Shown piece after piece: positions 15,755 through 23,470 of a stretch of 36,190 nucleotides of DNA (position 1 is its first letter; each line of letters starts with the position of its first letter). The DNA lies in the NCBI RefSeq assembly GCF_016428975.1, contig NZ_JAELTT010000046.1, positions 1 through 36,190 on the forward strand, written 5' to 3'. Position numbers and translations under genes: made by a program. A model generated the notes under the pieces. That model did not search any database. It was not told where the DNA came from and saw only the letters and a program-made list of their open reading frames with translations. Source of the stretch: Dyella sp. ASV21. GTDB lineage: Bacteria; Pseudomonadota; Gammaproteobacteria; Xanthomonadales; Rhodanobacteraceae.

Positions 15755-17041
15755 GTGAAAGCATCGTTATCGTTGTCGAACCCTTCATGCGCTCCTGCGG
15801 CGGCCTTGTCTCTTTCGCAAGCTCAGTGCTTGCATCTGGCCGCGCAAGGCTTGTTGCGTCGACCGCGCGCACGCGCACGCAAAGACGACGTGGTTGCCGC
15901 CATCGAGCGCATGCGCCTGTTGCAGATAGATAGCATTCACGTCATCGCGCGCAGTCCCTACATGGTGTTGCATTCGCGTCTTGGCGATTACGCGCCGGCG
16001 TGGCTTGATGAAGCATTGGAGGCCGGGCGCGTTGCCGAATGCTGGGCGCATGAGGCCTGCTTCGTGCCCGCGGCAGACTACCCGTTGCATCAGGCCTGGG
16101 GTAGTCAGCGTGGGCTGCACTGGGCATACAAAAACGCCGCACGCATGCACGCGGAGCATCGCCAGGACATGGATGCGTTGCTGGAGCGCATTCGTACGGA
16201 TGGCGCTGCACGTGCCGCGGATTTCGAAAGCGCCCAGCGTGGCGCCGGTGGCTGGTGGTCATGGAAGCCGGAGAAGCGTTGGCTGGAAGCGTGGTTCGCG
16301 CTGGGCGAGTTGATGGTCACGCGGCGCGAGCGCTTTCAGCGCGTCTACGATCTCGCCGAACGCGTGTTGGCCAAGCTCGATCCACCGTGGACGGGCACAC
16401 CGCTGTCGAGGTCACACGAGGATTTGCGTCAGCGCTTCATTCTGGACAGCGTGCGTGCGCTCGGTGTGACCCAGGCGCGCTGGATTGCGGACTACTATCG
16501 TCTGAAGCCGGCGGTGACCGACCGCGAACTCGCACCGCTGGTTGCCTCCGGTGCGTTGTTGCAGGTGAACGTGGCCGACTGGGCCGTGCCGGCCTACGTG
16601 CATCCCGACCACGCGGAGTTACTGGCGCACGCAGCCCAAGGCAAGCTGCGCGCCACGCATACCACCTTGTTGTCGCCATTCGATCCGGTGGTATGGGATC
16701 GCACACGGGTGCAAGCGTTGTTTGGCTTCGAATACACCATTGAGTGCTACGTGCCGGCATCCAAGCGTCGTTACGGTTACTACGTGCTACCCATCCTGCA
16801 CCGAGGACGGTTGATCGGCCGCCTGGATGCCAAGGCACATCGTCGCGAGGGCGTGTTTGAGATCAAGGCGCTGTTCCTTGAGCCGGGTGTAGTGCCCGGT
16901 GACCGGCTGCTGCAGGAACTGGCACACGCCGCGCTGGCCTGCGCGCGTTGGCACGGCACGCCCACGCTTCGCCTGGGACGGAGCCGCCCGGCGGGTATCG
17001 CCGCCGGGCTGCGAGCCGCGTGGCGTGCGGCAAACGGTTAG
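15755..17041 (+). CDS. YcaQ/AlkX-type winged-helix DNA glycosylase (DUF1006, HTH_42)
   Basis: A 428-residue protein of the HTH_42 superfamily. These proteins remove alkylated bases and unhook interstrand DNA cross-links. The LLQIDSI segment supplies the QxD catalytic motif (Gln57, Asp59) typical of the E. coli YcaQ/AlkX branch, as distinct from the QxQ of AlkZ. Other family marks are the CWAHEACFVP and LLSPFDPVVWDR segments. Its length is close to the roughly 410 residues of YcaQ. The GTG at 15755 is the most plausible start; its ribosome-binding site (AGAGG) is somewhat distant, so the first 15 residues are uncertain. Its stop overlaps the convergent lipoprotein gene by four bases. It is an isolated gene. 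Confidence 0.9.
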   Translation: MKASLSLSNPSCAPAAALSLSQAQCLHLAAQGLLRRPRARARKDDVVAAIERMRLLQIDSIHVIARSPYMVLHSRLGDYAPAWLDEALEAGRVAECWAHEACFVPAADYPLHQAWGSQRGLHWAYKNAARMHAEHRQDMDALLERIRTDGAARAADFESAQRGAGGWWSWKPEKRWLEAWFALGELMVTRRERFQRVYDLAERVLAKLDPPWTGTPLSRSHEDLRQRFILDSVRALGVTQARWIADYYRLKPAVTDRELAPLVASGALLQVNVADWAVPAYVHPDHAELLAHAAQGKLRATHTTLLSPFDPVVWDRTRVQALFGFEYTIECYVPASKRRYGYYVLPILHRGRLIGRLDAKAHRREGVFEIKALFLEPGVVPGDRLLQELAHAALACARWHGTPTLRLGRSRPAGIAAGLRAAWRAANG

Positions 17042-17493
17042 CGCGAGCCCGCGGTGCCCGCGCTGGCGGGGTTGATCGGTCCGCACGACTTGCCGTGCAG
17101 AGCGGTTTTCAGCTGTTGGGCGAGTGACGTGCAGCGAGCGCCTAATTGCGGGCGCGTGGCGGGGTCTTGCGAGTCGCGCAACAGGCCATCGCGCATGTCT
17201 TGGTAATGCGTGGAAATTTGATCGGGCGCGTAAATGCCTGCGGCGCGATGGCAGGCGACATAGCTGGCCAGATAATCGTCGCAGGATGGAATGCCGGTAT
17301 TTTCTGGCAGTGCCTTGCCGGCGCTCTTGGGTGCCGCGACTGTCTTGGATTTCGTATTGCTGACAGTGGCGGTGGCACTGGTATTGGCGTGTGATGCAGC
17401 GCTGGAGGAGGTCGGCGTGGTGGAGCAGCCCGCCAGGCTGAAGCCGCCCGCCAAGAGGGCAAGCAGGGCAAGGCGATAATGGTTCGTAAACAT
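17038..17493 (-). CDS. Small four-cysteine lipoprotein, function unknown
   Basis: A 151-residue protein with a signal peptide and lipobox SLAGC, so Cys23 is the predicted lipid anchor. A Ser/Thr/Ala-rich linker runs from residue 24 to about 66. The folded part carries four cysteines at 71, 81, 121 and 137 in an all-helical context (CDDYLASYVACHRAAG and RCTSLAQQLK), with the first pair spaced CX9C. This suggests a small disulfide-bonded helical domain in the periplasm. I do not recognise a named family. A strong AAGGAGA site precedes the ATG at 17493. It is convergent with the YcaQ-like gene and divergent from the cold-shock pair. Confidence 0.8.
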   Translation of the reverse strand: MFTNHYRLALLALLAGGFSLAGCSTTPTSSSAASHANTSATATVSNTKSKTVAAPKSAGKALPENTGIPSCDDYLASYVACHRAAGIYAPDQISTHYQDMRDGLLRDSQDPATRPQLGARCTSLAQQLKTALHGKSCGPINPASAGTAGSR

Positions 17494-17663
17494 GGGGCGT
17501 CTCCTTAAGTAGTCATGGCGGGTTGGATGCTCCGGGCCGAGTGCATTCGCAGGCGTGTGTCCCAGACCCGCAAGAGACGGATGTAAAGAGAAGCGAGGCG
17601 GAAAATCAAACGAAATCGCTCTTTCGGCAGTTGTGCGCCATTCAGCTTCACGCGCGGCGTGTA

Positions 17664-17693
17664 TTCGCCTTGCGTCGATTGTCAGGCTATGAT
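17664..17693 (+). promoter_or_regulatory. Predicted promoter of the first cold-shock gene
   Basis: TATGAT (17688-17693) is a good -10. TTCGCC (17664-17669) with an 18-base spacer is a weak -35. The second cold-shock gene has the same geometry (TTCACT, 18 bases, TATGCT), which supports both calls. The rest of the 362 bases between the lipoprotein start and the cold-shock ATG is upstream spacer and leader, with no gene seen. Confidence 0.55.
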
Positions 17694-17698
17694 TGCTC

Positions 17699-17855
17699 CA
17701 CTGTGTTTGCCGGGGTCACCAGAGTTTTGTGACCCGATGCCGCTGATCTCGATCTAGCCTCATCGCCTCACCCCTAGGGTTTCCTTGCACACCAGTAAGC
17801 CGGCCTTCGCATGTTGCGCAGGCTGAGTCTGTTTAAATCCTACGGAGTGATTTCC
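17699..17855 (+). promoter_or_regulatory. Long cold-shock 5' leader, first copy
   Basis: About 157 bases separate the predicted start of transcription from the ATG, similar to the E. coli cspA leader. CACTGTG and GGTCAC (17699-17719) begin six bases after the -10. GGGTCAC (17713-17719) pairs with GTGACCC (17729-17735). CCAGTAAGCCG (17792-17802), AGGCTGA (17820-17826) and GGAGTGA (17844-17850) recur in the leader of the next csp gene. Confidence 0.6.
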
Positions 17856-18065
17856 ATGTCTGATCGTCAGATCGGTACCGTCAAGTGGTTCAACGATGCC
17901 AAGGGCTTCGGCTTCATCAGCCGTGACAATGGCCCGGATGTGTTCGTGCATTTCCGCGCGATCCAGGGCAACGGCTTCAAGAGCCTGCAGGAAGGCCAGA
18001 AGGTCTCCTTCAAGGTCGTGCAGGGCCAGAAGGGTCTGCAGGCTGACGAAGTGATCCCGCAGTAA
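17856..18065 (+). CDS. Cold-shock domain protein, first of a tandem pair
   Basis: A 69-residue single-domain Csp. RNP1 is KGFGFIS and RNP2 is VFVHF, and the WFNDAKG opening is canonical. It binds single-stranded RNA or DNA and acts as an RNA chaperone. It differs from the downstream copy mainly by [24 protein letters not shown] and the last residues. GGAGTGA lies six bases before the ATG. A long conserved leader precedes it and its own terminator follows, so it is independently transcribed. Cold induction is suggested by the leader but not proven; many xanthomonad Csps are constitutive. Confidence 0.97.
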   Translation: MSDRQIGTVKWFNDAKGFGFISRDNGPDVFVHFRAIQGNGFKSLQEGQKVSFKVVQGQKGLQADEVIPQ

Positions 18066-18090
18066 AAAAGCGTTTTCATTAACGCAATTA

Positions 18091-18119
18091 AAGCCAGGCA
18101 TTACCGCCTGGCTTTTTTT
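18091..18119 (+). terminator. Intrinsic terminator of the first csp
   Basis: AAGCCAGGC (18091-18099) and GCCTGGCTT (18106-18114) form a perfect stem around six bases, continuing into seven T. It ends the first cold-shock transcript 54 bases after the stop codon. Confidence 0.95.
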
Positions 18120-18170
18120 ATGGGTGAAAAATGGGCAAATGTCGTTGAAATGTGAAAATGATTTGGCCCA

Positions 18171-18200
18171 TTCACTTGTATAAAAGAAATCCGTTATGCT
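18171..18200 (+). promoter_or_regulatory. Predicted promoter of the second cold-shock gene
   Basis: TTCACT (18171-18176), an 18-base spacer and TATGCT (18195-18200) mirror the promoter of the first copy. The surrounding DNA is unusually AT-rich for this window, as expected for a strong promoter. Confidence 0.6.
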
Positions 18201-18205
18201 GGATT

Positions 18206-18348
18206 CACTGTGGTTGCTCGGTCACGTGCGTGCCCGGTGCGAGACCTGGAAAGGTCCACATCGCTTCAGCCGATCCCTGCATGCCCAGTAAGCCGTCGGC
18301 CAAAGGGGAGGCTGACTTGTCTCAGCATCGAGCAGATCGGAGTGAGTC
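18206..18348 (+). promoter_or_regulatory. Long cold-shock 5' leader, second copy
   Basis: About 143 bases. It opens with CACTGTG six bases after the -10, exactly as in the first copy, and GGTCAC follows. GACCT (18243-18247) pairs with AGGTC (18252-18256) across a GGAA tetraloop. CCAGTAAGCCG (18285-18295), AGGCTGA (18309-18315) and GGAGTGA (18339-18345) match the first leader. Confidence 0.6.
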
Positions 18349-18558
18349 ATGTCGGATCGTGAAGTTGGCACTGTGAAATGGTTCAACGACGCTAAAGGGT
18401 TCGGCTTTATCAGCCGCGAGAGCGGCCCGGACGTCTTTGTGCATTTTCGGGCTATTAGCGGATCGGGTTTCCGCAGCCTGAAAGAAGGTCAGAAGGTGAG
18501 CTTCAAGGTCGTACAGGGGCAGAAGGGGCTCCAGGCCGATGAAGTGGCTCCGGCTTAA
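18349..18558 (+). CDS. Cold-shock domain protein, second of a tandem pair
   Basis: A 69-residue Csp with RNP1 KGFGFIS and RNP2 VFVHF, the same length as the copy upstream and differing at about a dozen positions. The synonymous sites differ widely, so the duplication is old rather than recent. GGAGTGA sits just before the ATG. Its own promoter, leader and terminator make it a separate unit, so the two copies can respond differently. Role as for other Csps: binding single-stranded nucleic acid and melting RNA structure. Confidence 0.97.
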   Translation: MSDREVGTVKWFNDAKGFGFISRESGPDVFVHFRAISGSGFRSLKEGQKVSFKVVQGQKGLQADEVAPA

Positions 18559-18585
18559 GCGAGTCGCCTCTCCAAAACCGAAGAA

Positions 18586-18610
18586 AAGGCCGGCGCAAGC
18601 CGGCCTTTTT
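18586..18610 (+). terminator. Intrinsic terminator of the second csp
   Basis: AAGGCCGGC (18586-18594), loop GCAA, GCCGGCCTT (18599-18607), then TTT. It is a perfect 9-bp stem with a GNRA-type loop, 27 bases after the stop codon. Confidence 0.95.
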
Positions 18611-18678
18611 CGTTCACGGGCTTTTTCGCAGCGTGTGGATTAGTTAGCCTGCGATGCTTTCCCACCAAGCGCGCATGG

Positions 18679-19575
18679 ATGGTTGTGCCTACCTCGATGG
18701 AATCCACGCTTCCGCCGCCTGAAGCCTTGCCCGCAACGTCTGCCGATGGCGCGACCGCCGAAGTGTTTTTGCAACGCCCTGCGGGCGAGGTGCGCGAACT
18801 GGTGTATTGGCTCCCCGCACTGGGTGTGTCGGCACGGCAATACCTTGCGCTGGCCCATGCTTTGGCGCAGCACGGTGTGGCCGTGGCCATTCATGAGTGG
18901 CGTGGCATTGGTTCAAGCAATCGCCGCGCGAGTCGCCGCGATAACTGGGGCTACCGCGAGGTGTTGCAGTACGACTTGCCGGCGGGGGTGAGCGCCGTGC
19001 GGGCCCGCGTGCCGCAGGCGCGCTACTGGTTCGGTGGTCATAGCCTGGGTGCGCAGATGGCCTCGATGTATGCGGCGCTGCATCCGCATGAGGTGTCCGG
19101 TTTGCTGGTGGTCGCGAGCGGCTCGCCGTTCTGGCGTCGTTTTCGGTATGCGCGTCTGATCTGGCTCGCTTATGTGATCGCGCCCTGGTTGGCGCGCGTG
19201 GTGGGTTACCTGCCCGGGCGACGGATCGGTTTTGGCGGCAACGAGGCGCGCGGCCTGATTGCCGATTGGGCGCGCAGCGGTCGCAGCGGGCGCTACGCGG
19301 CCGCCGGCATGCCGGATGATGTCGAGCAATGTCTGCGTGCCTTGCAGGTGCCCTTGCTCGCGCTGCGGATGCAGGACGACTGGTTGGGACCTCAGGCATC
19401 GCTGGAATGGTTGCTCGGCAAGATGCCGCTCAACACCATCCGGCTGGATGTGATGACAGAGGCGGATCTGGACGGCTGCCGGGCCGATCATTTCACCTGG
19501 ATGAAGCATCCGGAGCCCGTGGCTCGTCGCATCGCGGCGATGCTTGGTGCGTCATCCGCGGTCGGGGTGCCTTGA
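18679..19575 (+). CDS. Alpha/beta hydrolase
   Basis: A 298-residue single-domain hydrolase. The nucleophile elbow is GGHSLGAQ with Ser122. The oxyanion side is suggested by WLPALGVSARQY, and the C-terminal ADHFTWMKHP probably brings the catalytic histidine. The family acts as esterases or lipases; no substrate is evident. There is no signal peptide, so it should be cytoplasmic. The start is uncertain: ATG at 18679 or at 18697, neither with a good ribosome-binding site. It is followed after 54 bases by the flavin oxidoreductase and then pirin in the same direction, which may form one operon. Confidence 0.85.
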   Translation: MVVPTSMESTLPPPEALPATSADGATAEVFLQRPAGEVRELVYWLPALGVSARQYLALAHALAQHGVAVAIHEWRGIGSSNRRASRRDNWGYREVLQYDLPAGVSAVRARVPQARYWFGGHSLGAQMASMYAALHPHEVSGLLVVASGSPFWRRFRYARLIWLAYVIAPWLARVVGYLPGRRIGFGGNEARGLIADWARSGRSGRYAAAGMPDDVEQCLRALQVPLLALRMQDDWLGPQASLEWLLGKMPLNTIRLDVMTEADLDGCRADHFTWMKHPEPVARRIAAMLGASSAVGVP

Positions 19576-19629
19576 AGTGGGGCCATGGCGACGGCATGTG
19601 AGGCGGATATCTCCTTCGGACCTGACCCC

Positions 19630-20688
19630 ATGAAGCTCTTCACGCCGCTCGCCCAGCGCAGTCTTTCCCTTCGCAATCGCCTGGTGATTGCGCCGATGTG
19701 CCAGTACTCAGCGACTGACGGTTTGCCCGATGACTGGCACCTCGTGCACCTGGGCAGCCGCGCGGTGGGCGGCGCGGCGCTGGTGATCGCGGAGGCCACG
19801 GCGGTCTCGGCGCAGGGTCGTATCTCGCCAGGCGACGTGGGTCTTTGGAACGACGCGCAATTGGCCGCATGGCAGCCGATCACCCGTTTCATCACGGGGC
19901 AAGGCGCTATCGCCGGCGTGCAGCTGGCACATGCCGGCCGCAAGGCAAGCACGCAGGCGCCGTGGCTGGGCGGTCATCCGCTGGCGGCCGATGCAGGCGC
20001 ATGGCAAACGGTAGCGCCCTCGGCCGTGCCCTTCGATGCCCACTGGTCTACGCCGCAGGCACTCGACACGGCCGCCATTGCGCATGTGGTGGCGGATTTC
20101 CGCGCTGCGGCGGTGCGCGCGCTGGCGGCGGGCTTCCAGTTGATCGAACTGCATGCCGCACATGGCTATCTGTTGCATCAGTTCCTGTCGCCGCTGAGCA
20201 ATCAGCGCACCGACGAATACGGCGGCAGCTTCGAGAATCGCACGCGCCTGGTGCGCGAGGTGATCGCGGCGGTACGCGAAGTGTGGCCGGAGTCGTTGCC
20301 GTTGTGGCTGCGCATTTCCGCTACCGACTGGAGCGAGGGCGGCTGGGACATCGAGCAAAGCGTGCGTCTCGCGCAGGAGGTCAAGTCGCTGGGCATCGAC
20401 CTGATCGATACCAGCAGCGGCGGCCTGGTGCCGCATGTCAAGATTCCGGTCGCGCCGGGTTATCAGGTGCCGTTCGCCGCGCGCATTCGTCGCGAAGCAG
20501 ATGTGGCGACTGGCGCGGTGGGTCTTATCACCGAATCCACGCACGCGGCGCGCATCATCGACGAAGGCAGTGCCGATGTGGTGTTGATTGCGCGTGAGAG
20601 CCTGCGCGATCCGTATTTTCCGCGTCGCGCGGCGCAGGAATTGGGTGTGTCGATCACGGCGCCCCTGCAATATCAGCGCGCCTGGTAA
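19630..20688 (+). CDS. NADH:flavin oxidoreductase, old yellow enzyme of YqjM type
   Basis: A 352-residue FMN-dependent TIM-barrel ene-reductase. The N-terminal APMCQYSA carries the redox-tuning cysteine (Cys24) specific to the YqjM subclass. QLAHAGRKAS follows, and HAAHGYLLHQFLSPLSN with RTDEYGGSFENR are the substrate- and FMN-binding signatures. It reduces activated C=C bonds with NAD(P)H and is often linked to electrophile or oxidative stress. The ATG at 19630 gives the family's MKLFTPL start; the ATG at 19585 would add 15 unrelated residues. Thirty bases separate it from pirin, so co-transcription is likely. Confidence 0.94.
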   Translation: MKLFTPLAQRSLSLRNRLVIAPMCQYSATDGLPDDWHLVHLGSRAVGGAALVIAEATAVSAQGRISPGDVGLWNDAQLAAWQPITRFITGQGAIAGVQLAHAGRKASTQAPWLGGHPLAADAGAWQTVAPSAVPFDAHWSTPQALDTAAIAHVVADFRAAAVRALAAGFQLIELHAAHGYLLHQFLSPLSNQRTDEYGGSFENRTRLVREVIAAVREVWPESLPLWLRISATDWSEGGWDIEQSVRLAQEVKSLGIDLIDTSSGGLVPHVKIPVAPGYQVPFAARIRREADVATGAVGLITESTHAARIIDEGSADVVLIARESLRDPYFPRRAAQELGVSITAPLQYQRAW

Positions 20689-20718
20689 GGCGGGCTCGGG
20701 CAACTCAAGGAGACACGG

Positions 20719-21591
20719 ATGGAACAGCAACCCATGTTGATCGATGGTCGCGTGCACGACCTGGGCGATGGCTTCAACGTACGGCGGCTGCTGCCGGTGC
20801 TGCAGGCCCGGCATGTGGGCCCGTTCGTGTTCTTTGACTACATGGGGCCGGTCACCTTTCTTCAGGACAAAGGCATGGATGTGCGGCCGCATCCGCACAT
20901 TGGGCTGGCCACGGTGACCTGGCTGTTCGAAGGCGTGATTCGTCATCGCGATAGCCTGGGCAGCATCGCCGATATCCGTCCCGGTGAGGTCAACTGGATG
21001 ACCTCCGGTCGCGGCATCGTGCATTCCGAACGCACGCCGCCAGAGGCGCGCGGTGGTGGCATGCGCGCACACGGCATCCAGGTATGGGTGGCGTTGCCGC
21101 AAAAGGACGCCGAGATGGCGCCGGAATTCCATCATCACGGCGCGGATGAGCTGCCGCGTATCGAACTTCCCGGCGCCAAGCTGGTGTTGATCGCCGGTAC
21201 CGCGTACGGTAAGGCGTCGCCGGTGAAGGTGTTCGCCCCGATGTTCTTCATCGAGGCAACCCTGGAAGCCGGTGCCGAACTGCCGTGGACACCCGAACAC
21301 AGCGAGCGTGGTGTGTGCGTGGTGGACGGTGAGGTGGAGTGGGACGGCGTAAGCGTGCGGCCGATGCAGGCGGCGGTGCAGGCGGGCCCGGATTCGCCGC
21401 CCTTGCGCGCGCGGGTGGATAGCCGCGTGATGCTGTTCGGCGGCGCGCCGCTGGATGGTGAGCGCCACCTGTGGTGGAACTTTGTAGCGAGCACTCGCGA
21501 ACGCATTGAGCAAGCCAAGGCTGATTGGGCGGCTCAACGCATGGGCAAGGTGATTGGTGACGAAGAGGAATTCATTCCTTTGCCGGGTTGA
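20719..21591 (+). CDS. Pirin family protein
   Basis: A 290-residue bicupin. The metal-binding set of the N-terminal cupin is visible: His58 and His60 in RPHPHIGLATVTW, and His102 and Glu104 in IVHSERT. Bacterial pirins bind iron, and some show quercetin dioxygenase activity or act as redox-sensitive regulators; which applies here is unknown. AAGGAGA precedes the ATG at good spacing. It follows the old yellow enzyme by 30 bases, so the pair probably shares a message and a stress-related role. A large perfect inverted repeat lies after the stop. Confidence 0.94.
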   Translation: MEQQPMLIDGRVHDLGDGFNVRRLLPVLQARHVGPFVFFDYMGPVTFLQDKGMDVRPHPHIGLATVTWLFEGVIRHRDSLGSIADIRPGEVNWMTSGRGIVHSERTPPEARGGGMRAHGIQVWVALPQKDAEMAPEFHHHGADELPRIELPGAKLVLIAGTAYGKASPVKVFAPMFFIEATLEAGAELPWTPEHSERGVCVVDGEVEWDGVSVRPMQAAVQAGPDSPPLRARVDSRVMLFGGAPLDGERHLWWNFVASTRERIEQAKADWAAQRMGKVIGDEEEFIPLPG

Positions 21592-21611
21592 GTGCAAGCG
21601 GTTAGCAGGCT

Positions 21612-21645
21612 CGTGTTGCATGCTGCATCCGCGGCATGCAACACG
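21612..21645. repeat. Perfect 12-bp inverted repeat after pirin
   Basis: CGTGTTGCATGC (21612-21623) and GCATGCAACACG (21634-21645) are exact complements separated by ten bases. It sits between pirin and the DUF962 gene and lacks a following T-run. It may be an mRNA 3'-end hairpin or a protein-binding operator. Confidence 0.75.
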
Positions 21646-21692
21646 GGCGTGATCGCATTACGCTGGAGCCCTAGCCTTTGGGGGTGAAGGTC

Positions 21693-21995
21693 ATGTCAGG
21701 TTTCGCCAGCTTTCGCGAGTTCTATCCGTTCTACTTGAACGAACACAGCGACATCCAATGTCGCCGCATGCATTTCATCGGTAGCACCCTGGTGCTGGCG
21801 GTGATCGCCACCGCGCTGCTCACGGGCAATGGCTGGTGGCTGCTGTTGGCGCCGGTCGCAGGCTACGGCTTTGCGTGGATCGGGCACTTTGTGTTCGAGA
21901 AGAACCGCCCGGCCACGTTCACCCATCCGCTGTACAGCCTGCTGGGCGACTGGGTGATGTACTGGCAGATACTGCGCGGGAAGGTGCGGATCTAG
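21693..21995 (+). CDS. DUF962 / Mpo1-like membrane protein
   Basis: A 100-residue membrane protein with two hydrophobic helices. The FYLNEHSDIQCRRMHFIG opening and the HFVFEKNRPATFTHPLYSLLGDWVMY segment are the histidine-bearing signatures of the DUF962/YGL010w family. Its yeast member Mpo1 is an iron-dependent dioxygenase that shortens 2-hydroxy fatty acids. Whether the bacterial protein does the same is inference. I used the ATG at 21693; GTG at 21684 and TTG at 21678 are in frame and cannot be excluded. Probably a single-gene unit. Confidence 0.88.
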   Translation: MSGFASFREFYPFYLNEHSDIQCRRMHFIGSTLVLAVIATALLTGNGWWLLLAPVAGYGFAWIGHFVFEKNRPATFTHPLYSLLGDWVMYWQILRGKVRI

Positions 21996-22049
21996 CACCG
22001 CCCTGCATCCGGCGTTGCCCGTCGATCCGGCTGAGGCGTGCGGCTTCGC

Positions 22050-22442
22050 TCAGCGGTATTGCTGATGGCAGGACTGGCAGGTTTCCCCGATCGGCTTGAA
22101 TGCGCTTGCCAGTGCGGCGCAGTCGGCGGGGGCCGCCTTCAACGCGGCTTCCGTCGTGGCTTGCAGCTTGGCGATTTCGTCCAGAAAGGGTTGGTCGACA
22201 CCGCCCGGGAAGGCGTCCTTGATGTCGGCCGAGGTCTGCAAAAGCCGCGTGAGGTGTTGCTGCGTCTGGGCGGCATCGCATTGGCGATTCTTCATCGACT
22301 GGCTGAGCGCCCCCGCATGGTGGGCCATCACCGCCATCACCGCATGCGACATGGGCTGCTGCTGACGCTGGGCGTTCAGGCCGACCACGGTGCCGATCAC
22401 CCCGATGACCAGGCCGAGCACGATCAGGAGGGCAGCACGCAT
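22050..22442 (-). CDS. Membrane-anchored cytochrome c'-like protein
   Basis: A 130-residue protein with an N-terminal hydrophobic anchor (residues 4-23) and a helical domain ending in the haem-binding CQSCH (Cys122, Cys125, His126) a few residues from the C-terminus. That is the arrangement of class II cytochromes c' and c556, which form four-helix bundles. Two further cysteines, Cys55 and Cys108, could form a disulfide. It faces the periplasm. Roles in the family include electron transfer and nitric oxide binding; none can be chosen here. AAGGGA lies upstream of the ATG at 22442. It is divergent from tcdA. Confidence 0.85.
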   Translation of the reverse strand: MRAALLIVLGLVIGVIGTVVGLNAQRQQQPMSHAVMAVMAHHAGALSQSMKNRQCDAAQTQQHLTRLLQTSADIKDAFPGGVDQPFLDEIAKLQATTEAALKAAPADCAALASAFKPIGETCQSCHQQYR

Positions 22443-22564
22443 GCGATGGGTCCCTTGGCGAGGTAAGGAGCGGGCAAGCATACCCTGCGCTCCGGGTGCT
22501 TCGCTGCGGGCCCGGCAAGCTCGGGCTAAAATGGCCGGAGTTCAAGCTGTTGGAAGATGTCGTG

Positions 22565-23404
22565 ATGCAAGCTGAGGGTTCGGTCGAAGTGGCTGTGGAG
22601 CAGCCGCAAGGCGAGGTGGCGCCAGCATTTCCGCGCGAGCGCTTTGCGGGCGTGGAGCGCCTGTACGGCCTGGGCAGCGTGGATAAGCTGGCGTGCAGTC
22701 ACGTCTGCGTGATCGGCATCGGCGGCGTCGGCTCGTGGGCGGCCGAGGCCTTGGCGCGCAGCGGGGTGGGGCGTCTGACCCTGATCGACGCGGATGAGAT
22801 TTGCGTATCCAACACCAACCGCCAGTTGCATGCGCTGGATGGCGAGTACGGCAAGTCCAAGGTGGCGGTGATCACCAAGCGACTGAAGGCGATCAATCCC
22901 GCGATCGAGATCGACGCGATCGAGCGCTTCCTCACCACCTCCACGCTGGACGAGCTGCTGGATCGTGGCTACGACGTGGTGCTGGATGCCTGCGATGCGT
23001 TCCGTGTGAAGCTGGAAGCCATCGCCTGGTGTCGCCGCCGCAAGCTGCCGGTGGTGTCGGTGGGTTCAGCCGGTGGCCGCACCGACTCCACGCAGATTCG
23101 CGTACGCGATCTGTCGCGCACCGAGCACGATGCGATGTTCAGCCTGATCCGCAAGAAGCTCCGCCAGGATTTCGGTTTTCCACGTAACCCCGGTCGCTAT
23201 TTCGGCGTATCGGCGGTGTATTCGTTGCAGAACGTGCAATACCCCCAGCCCGACGGCAGCGTGTGCGGCACGCGGCCACCGGTGGCCAACGGAACGGAAG
23301 CCCTGAATCTCGCCTGCGGCGGCGGCCTGGGCGCGGCCACGCACGTCACGGGGGCTTTCGCCTTTGCGGCGGTGGGCAAGGTGATAGAGAAGCTGTTGGG
23401 TTGA
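22565..23404 (+). CDS. tcdA: tRNA threonylcarbamoyladenosine dehydratase
   Basis: A 279-residue E1-like enzyme (TcdA, formerly CsdL/YgdL). It uses ATP to cyclise the t6A modification at position 37 of ANN-decoding tRNAs into ct6A. The nucleotide-binding GIGGVGSWAAEALARSG, the acidic LIDAD, and NTNRQLHAL with GKSKV are the diagnostic segments, and ACGGGLGAA lies near the C-terminus. I selected the ATG at 22565; GTG at 22562 directly before it is equally possible. The first 30 residues are a variable extension. The gene is monocistronic and ends near a REP-like hairpin shared with the convergent reductase gene. Confidence 0.94.
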   Translation: MQAEGSVEVAVEQPQGEVAPAFPRERFAGVERLYGLGSVDKLACSHVCVIGIGGVGSWAAEALARSGVGRLTLIDADEICVSNTNRQLHALDGEYGKSKVAVITKRLKAINPAIEIDAIERFLTTSTLDELLDRGYDVVLDACDAFRVKLEAIAWCRRRKLPVVSVGSAGGRTDSTQIRVRDLSRTEHDAMFSLIRKKLRQDFGFPRNPGRYFGVSAVYSLQNVQYPQPDGSVCGTRPPVANGTEALNLACGGGLGAATHVTGAFAFAAVGKVIEKLLG

Positions 23405-23424
23405 GCGAGCGCGACGGCGCGATG

Positions 23425-23450
23425 GTCATCCCGGCCGCTGCCGGGATGAC
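23425..23450. repeat. REP-like palindrome between convergent genes
   Basis: GTCATCCCGGC (23425-23435), loop CGCT, GCCGGGATGAC (23440-23450): a perfect 11-bp stem. The GTCATCCCGGC core is a familiar dispersed palindrome in proteobacterial intergenic regions. Here it lies between the ends of tcdA and the reductase gene and may protect or end both messages. Confidence 0.75.
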
Positions 23451-23470
23451 GTCGTCGAACGGCAGGGCGT

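Noticed and set aside
19708-21621. A 637-codon open frame antisense to the old yellow enzyme and pirin genes
   Set aside because: It spans two clear genes on the other strand, is rich in His/Arg/Ala as expected of GC-skewed shadows, and shows no domain.
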